Below are positions 62,924 to 64,000 of a DNA stretch of 64,000 nt, piece after piece. The stretch spans positions 29,521-93,520 of the forward strand of contig JAOATE010000079.1 of NCBI GenBank assembly GCA_030158305.1, in the 5' to 3' direction. Each line of letters starts with the position of its first letter. The stretch's first letter is position 1. Below the pieces are notes generated by a model. The model ran no database searches. It was not told the origin of the DNA and saw nothing but the letters and a program-made list of their open reading frames with translations. The position numbers and the translations under genes are program-made. This DNA comes from Burkholderiaceae bacterium (GTDB lineage Bacteria > Pseudomonadota > Gammaproteobacteria > Burkholderiales > Burkholderiaceae_B).

Positions 62924-63904
62924 ATGAACATTCAAAAAACAATCACTCGTGCAGTGCTAGCGCTTTTGCCCCTTTTGCCTTTGCAACAAGCGATCGCAAA
63001 CACTGACTATCCCAACAAGCCCGTCCGCATCGTTGTGGCCTATGCGCCCGGTGGATCCACAGACATCGTGGCGCGGCTGTTTGCCCAAGAACTCGGTACC
63101 AAGCTTGGTCAGCCCGTATTAGTTGAAAACCGTGCCGGTGCAGGCACCCTCATCGGCACCGATTCAGTGATTAAAGCGGCACCGGACGGTTACACGCTGT
63201 TTTGGGGCACTCCAGCCACCGTGATCACCCCTCTTTTGCATAAAAAACCGACCTATGACGTGTTGAAAGATCTTCAACCCGTCTCCTTGGCGACGACACA
63301 ATCCATGGGTGTCTTGGTTTCCGCCAATATCGGCGTCAACAGCGTCAGCGACCTGGTCAAATATGCCAAAGCCAACCCAGGAAAGGTAAATTTTGCCTCT
63401 TCTGGTAACGGCTCCGCCCAGCATTTAGCAGCTGAGGCCCTAAACGATGCCGCCAACATCAACATGCTCCACATCCCCTATAAAGGTGCCGGTGTTGCGC
63501 TGAATGATCTTGTAGCGGGACGCGTCGACGTCATGATCACCTCCTTGGTCGGCAATATGATGGAACAGGTCAAAGACGGCCGCATCAAGCTCATCGCCAC
63601 AACCGGTCCTGAACGCAGCAGCACGTTAAACAACATCCCGACCGTCGCAGAGGGCGGCGTGCCGAATTTTGGCATCCGTACCTGGACAGCGATGTTTGCC
63701 CCCGCCAATACACCACCTGAAGTAGTCGCCAAGCTCAATCGCGCCATGGCTGAGATTCAAAAAGACGGCACCATTCAAAAGAAGATTGAAAATCAGGCGA
63801 TGGACGTCACTGTGGTCTCCCCAAAGGAGCTCAGCACCATGCTTGCCAAGGAAAGTGACTTTTACTCAGCCATCCTCAAACGGACCAGCACCAAGCTCGA
63901 CTAA
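62924..63904 (+). CDS. TctC/Bug-family periplasmic substrate-binding protein
   Basis: Second Bug-type solute receptor in the window, 326 residues. Signal peptide MNIQKTITRAVLALLPLLPL ends near AIA-NT. Mature start YPNKPVRIVVAYAPGGSTDIVARL is the Bug ligand-loop signature, followed by VLVENRAGAGTLIGTD and FASSGNGSAQHLAAE. AGGAG lies 6 bases before the ATG. No transporter genes adjoin, so it is an orphan receptor or sensor; ligand unknown. Only moderately similar to the other copy by eye. Confidence 0.92.
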   Translation: MNIQKTITRAVLALLPLLPLQQAIANTDYPNKPVRIVVAYAPGGSTDIVARLFAQELGTKLGQPVLVENRAGAGTLIGTDSVIKAAPDGYTLFWGTPATVITPLLHKKPTYDVLKDLQPVSLATTQSMGVLVSANIGVNSVSDLVKYAKANPGKVNFASSGNGSAQHLAAEALNDAANINMLHIPYKGAGVALNDLVAGRVDVMITSLVGNMMEQVKDGRIKLIATTGPERSSTLNNIPTVAEGGVPNFGIRTWTAMFAPANTPPEVVAKLNRAMAEIQKDGTIQKKIENQAMDVTVVSPKELSTMLAKESDFYSAILKRTSTKLD

Positions 63905-63945
63905 GCATGCTTGTCTGAATTGGTGTAATATTTCGACCTTCAGTT

Positions 63946-64000
63946 GGCCCGGTAGCTCAGTCGGTAGAGCAGAGGATTGAAAATCCTTGTGTCGGTGGTT
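63946..64000 (+). tRNA. tRNA-Phe (anticodon GAA), 5' part, cut by window edge
   Basis: Acceptor 5' strand GGCCCGG, D-arm GCTCAGTCGGTAGAGC, anticodon stem-loop GAGGA-TTGAAAA-TCCTT (anticodon GAA) and the start of the T-arm are present; the T-arm 3' side and acceptor 3' strand fall outside the window. Identity follows from the anticodon loop TTGAAAA. Confidence 0.92.

Overview
The window looks like chromosomal, mostly housekeeping DNA from a betaproteobacterium of the order Burkholderiales, most likely family Alcaligenaceae. The reasons are two TctC/Bug-type periplasmic binding proteins, a metX-metW pair, a DUF3460 protein beside scpA, the order hemA-prfA-prmC-grxD-ubiX, and an atpIBEFHAGDC operon followed by hemE and priA. 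Base composition is moderate rather than very GC-rich, so a lower-GC genus of the family is a better fit than classical Bordetella; this is inference. I see no insertion sequence, prophage, CRISPR array or plasmid signature.

Layout. 1-5.5 kb (minus): a pilD-like peptidase, coaE, zapD, then an MdtA/MdtB-type RND efflux pump cut by the left edge. 5.6-8.7 kb: a lipoprotein, a stand-alone LuxR-type helix-turn-helix protein, and a DUF3460-scpA-panC group. 8.7-15.3 kb: a DHA2 drug exporter, a Bug protein and an aapJQMP amino-acid ABC importer with intercistronic hairpins and a candidate operator. 15.5-18.3 kb (plus): ftsE-ftsX-mutY. 18.3-23.9 kb (minus): mreB-mreC-mreD-mrdA-rodA, the rod-shape elongation operon. 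24-27.3 kb (plus): gatCAB. 27.3-33 kb: pyrE, exonuclease III, ampG, and metX-metW behind a clear SAM-II-type riboswitch, then a second stand-alone LuxR-type protein overlapping a lipoprotein gene. 33-39.6 kb: gshA, tRNA-Arg(CCG), a dihaem cytochrome c5, a PaaH-type 3-hydroxyacyl-CoA dehydrogenase, NAD(P)HX dehydratase and an M20 peptidase. 39.6-45.2 kb (minus): rep, priA, hemE. 45.3-46.3 kb: an atypical regulator with a degenerate receiver and a Fis-type helix-turn-helix. 46.4-53.8 kb (minus): the complete F1Fo ATP synthase operon. 54-58.6 kb: an enoyl-CoA hydratase, an M61 peptidase, then the tRNA-modification genes mnmH and ttcA. 58.6-62.8 kb (minus): hemA, prfA, prmC, grxD, ubiX. The right edge holds a second Bug protein and the 5' part of tRNA-Phe.

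The genes group by cell process: envelope growth and division (mre/mrd/rodA, ftsEX, zapD, ampG), replication, segregation and repair (priA, rep, scpA, mutY, exonuclease III), translation (gatCAB, prfA, prmC, tRNAs, mnmH, ttcA), energy and haem or quinone synthesis (atp, cytochrome c5, hemA, hemE, ubiX) and sulfur metabolism (metXW, gshA, grxD). I found no multi-gene system that looks wholly new. The best leads are the SAM-II element outside its best-known clade, the non-phosphorylatable-looking regulator between hemE and atpC, a PilD-like peptidase lacking the usual N-terminal domain, two minimal LuxR-type proteins, the aapJ operator and the priA upstream region.
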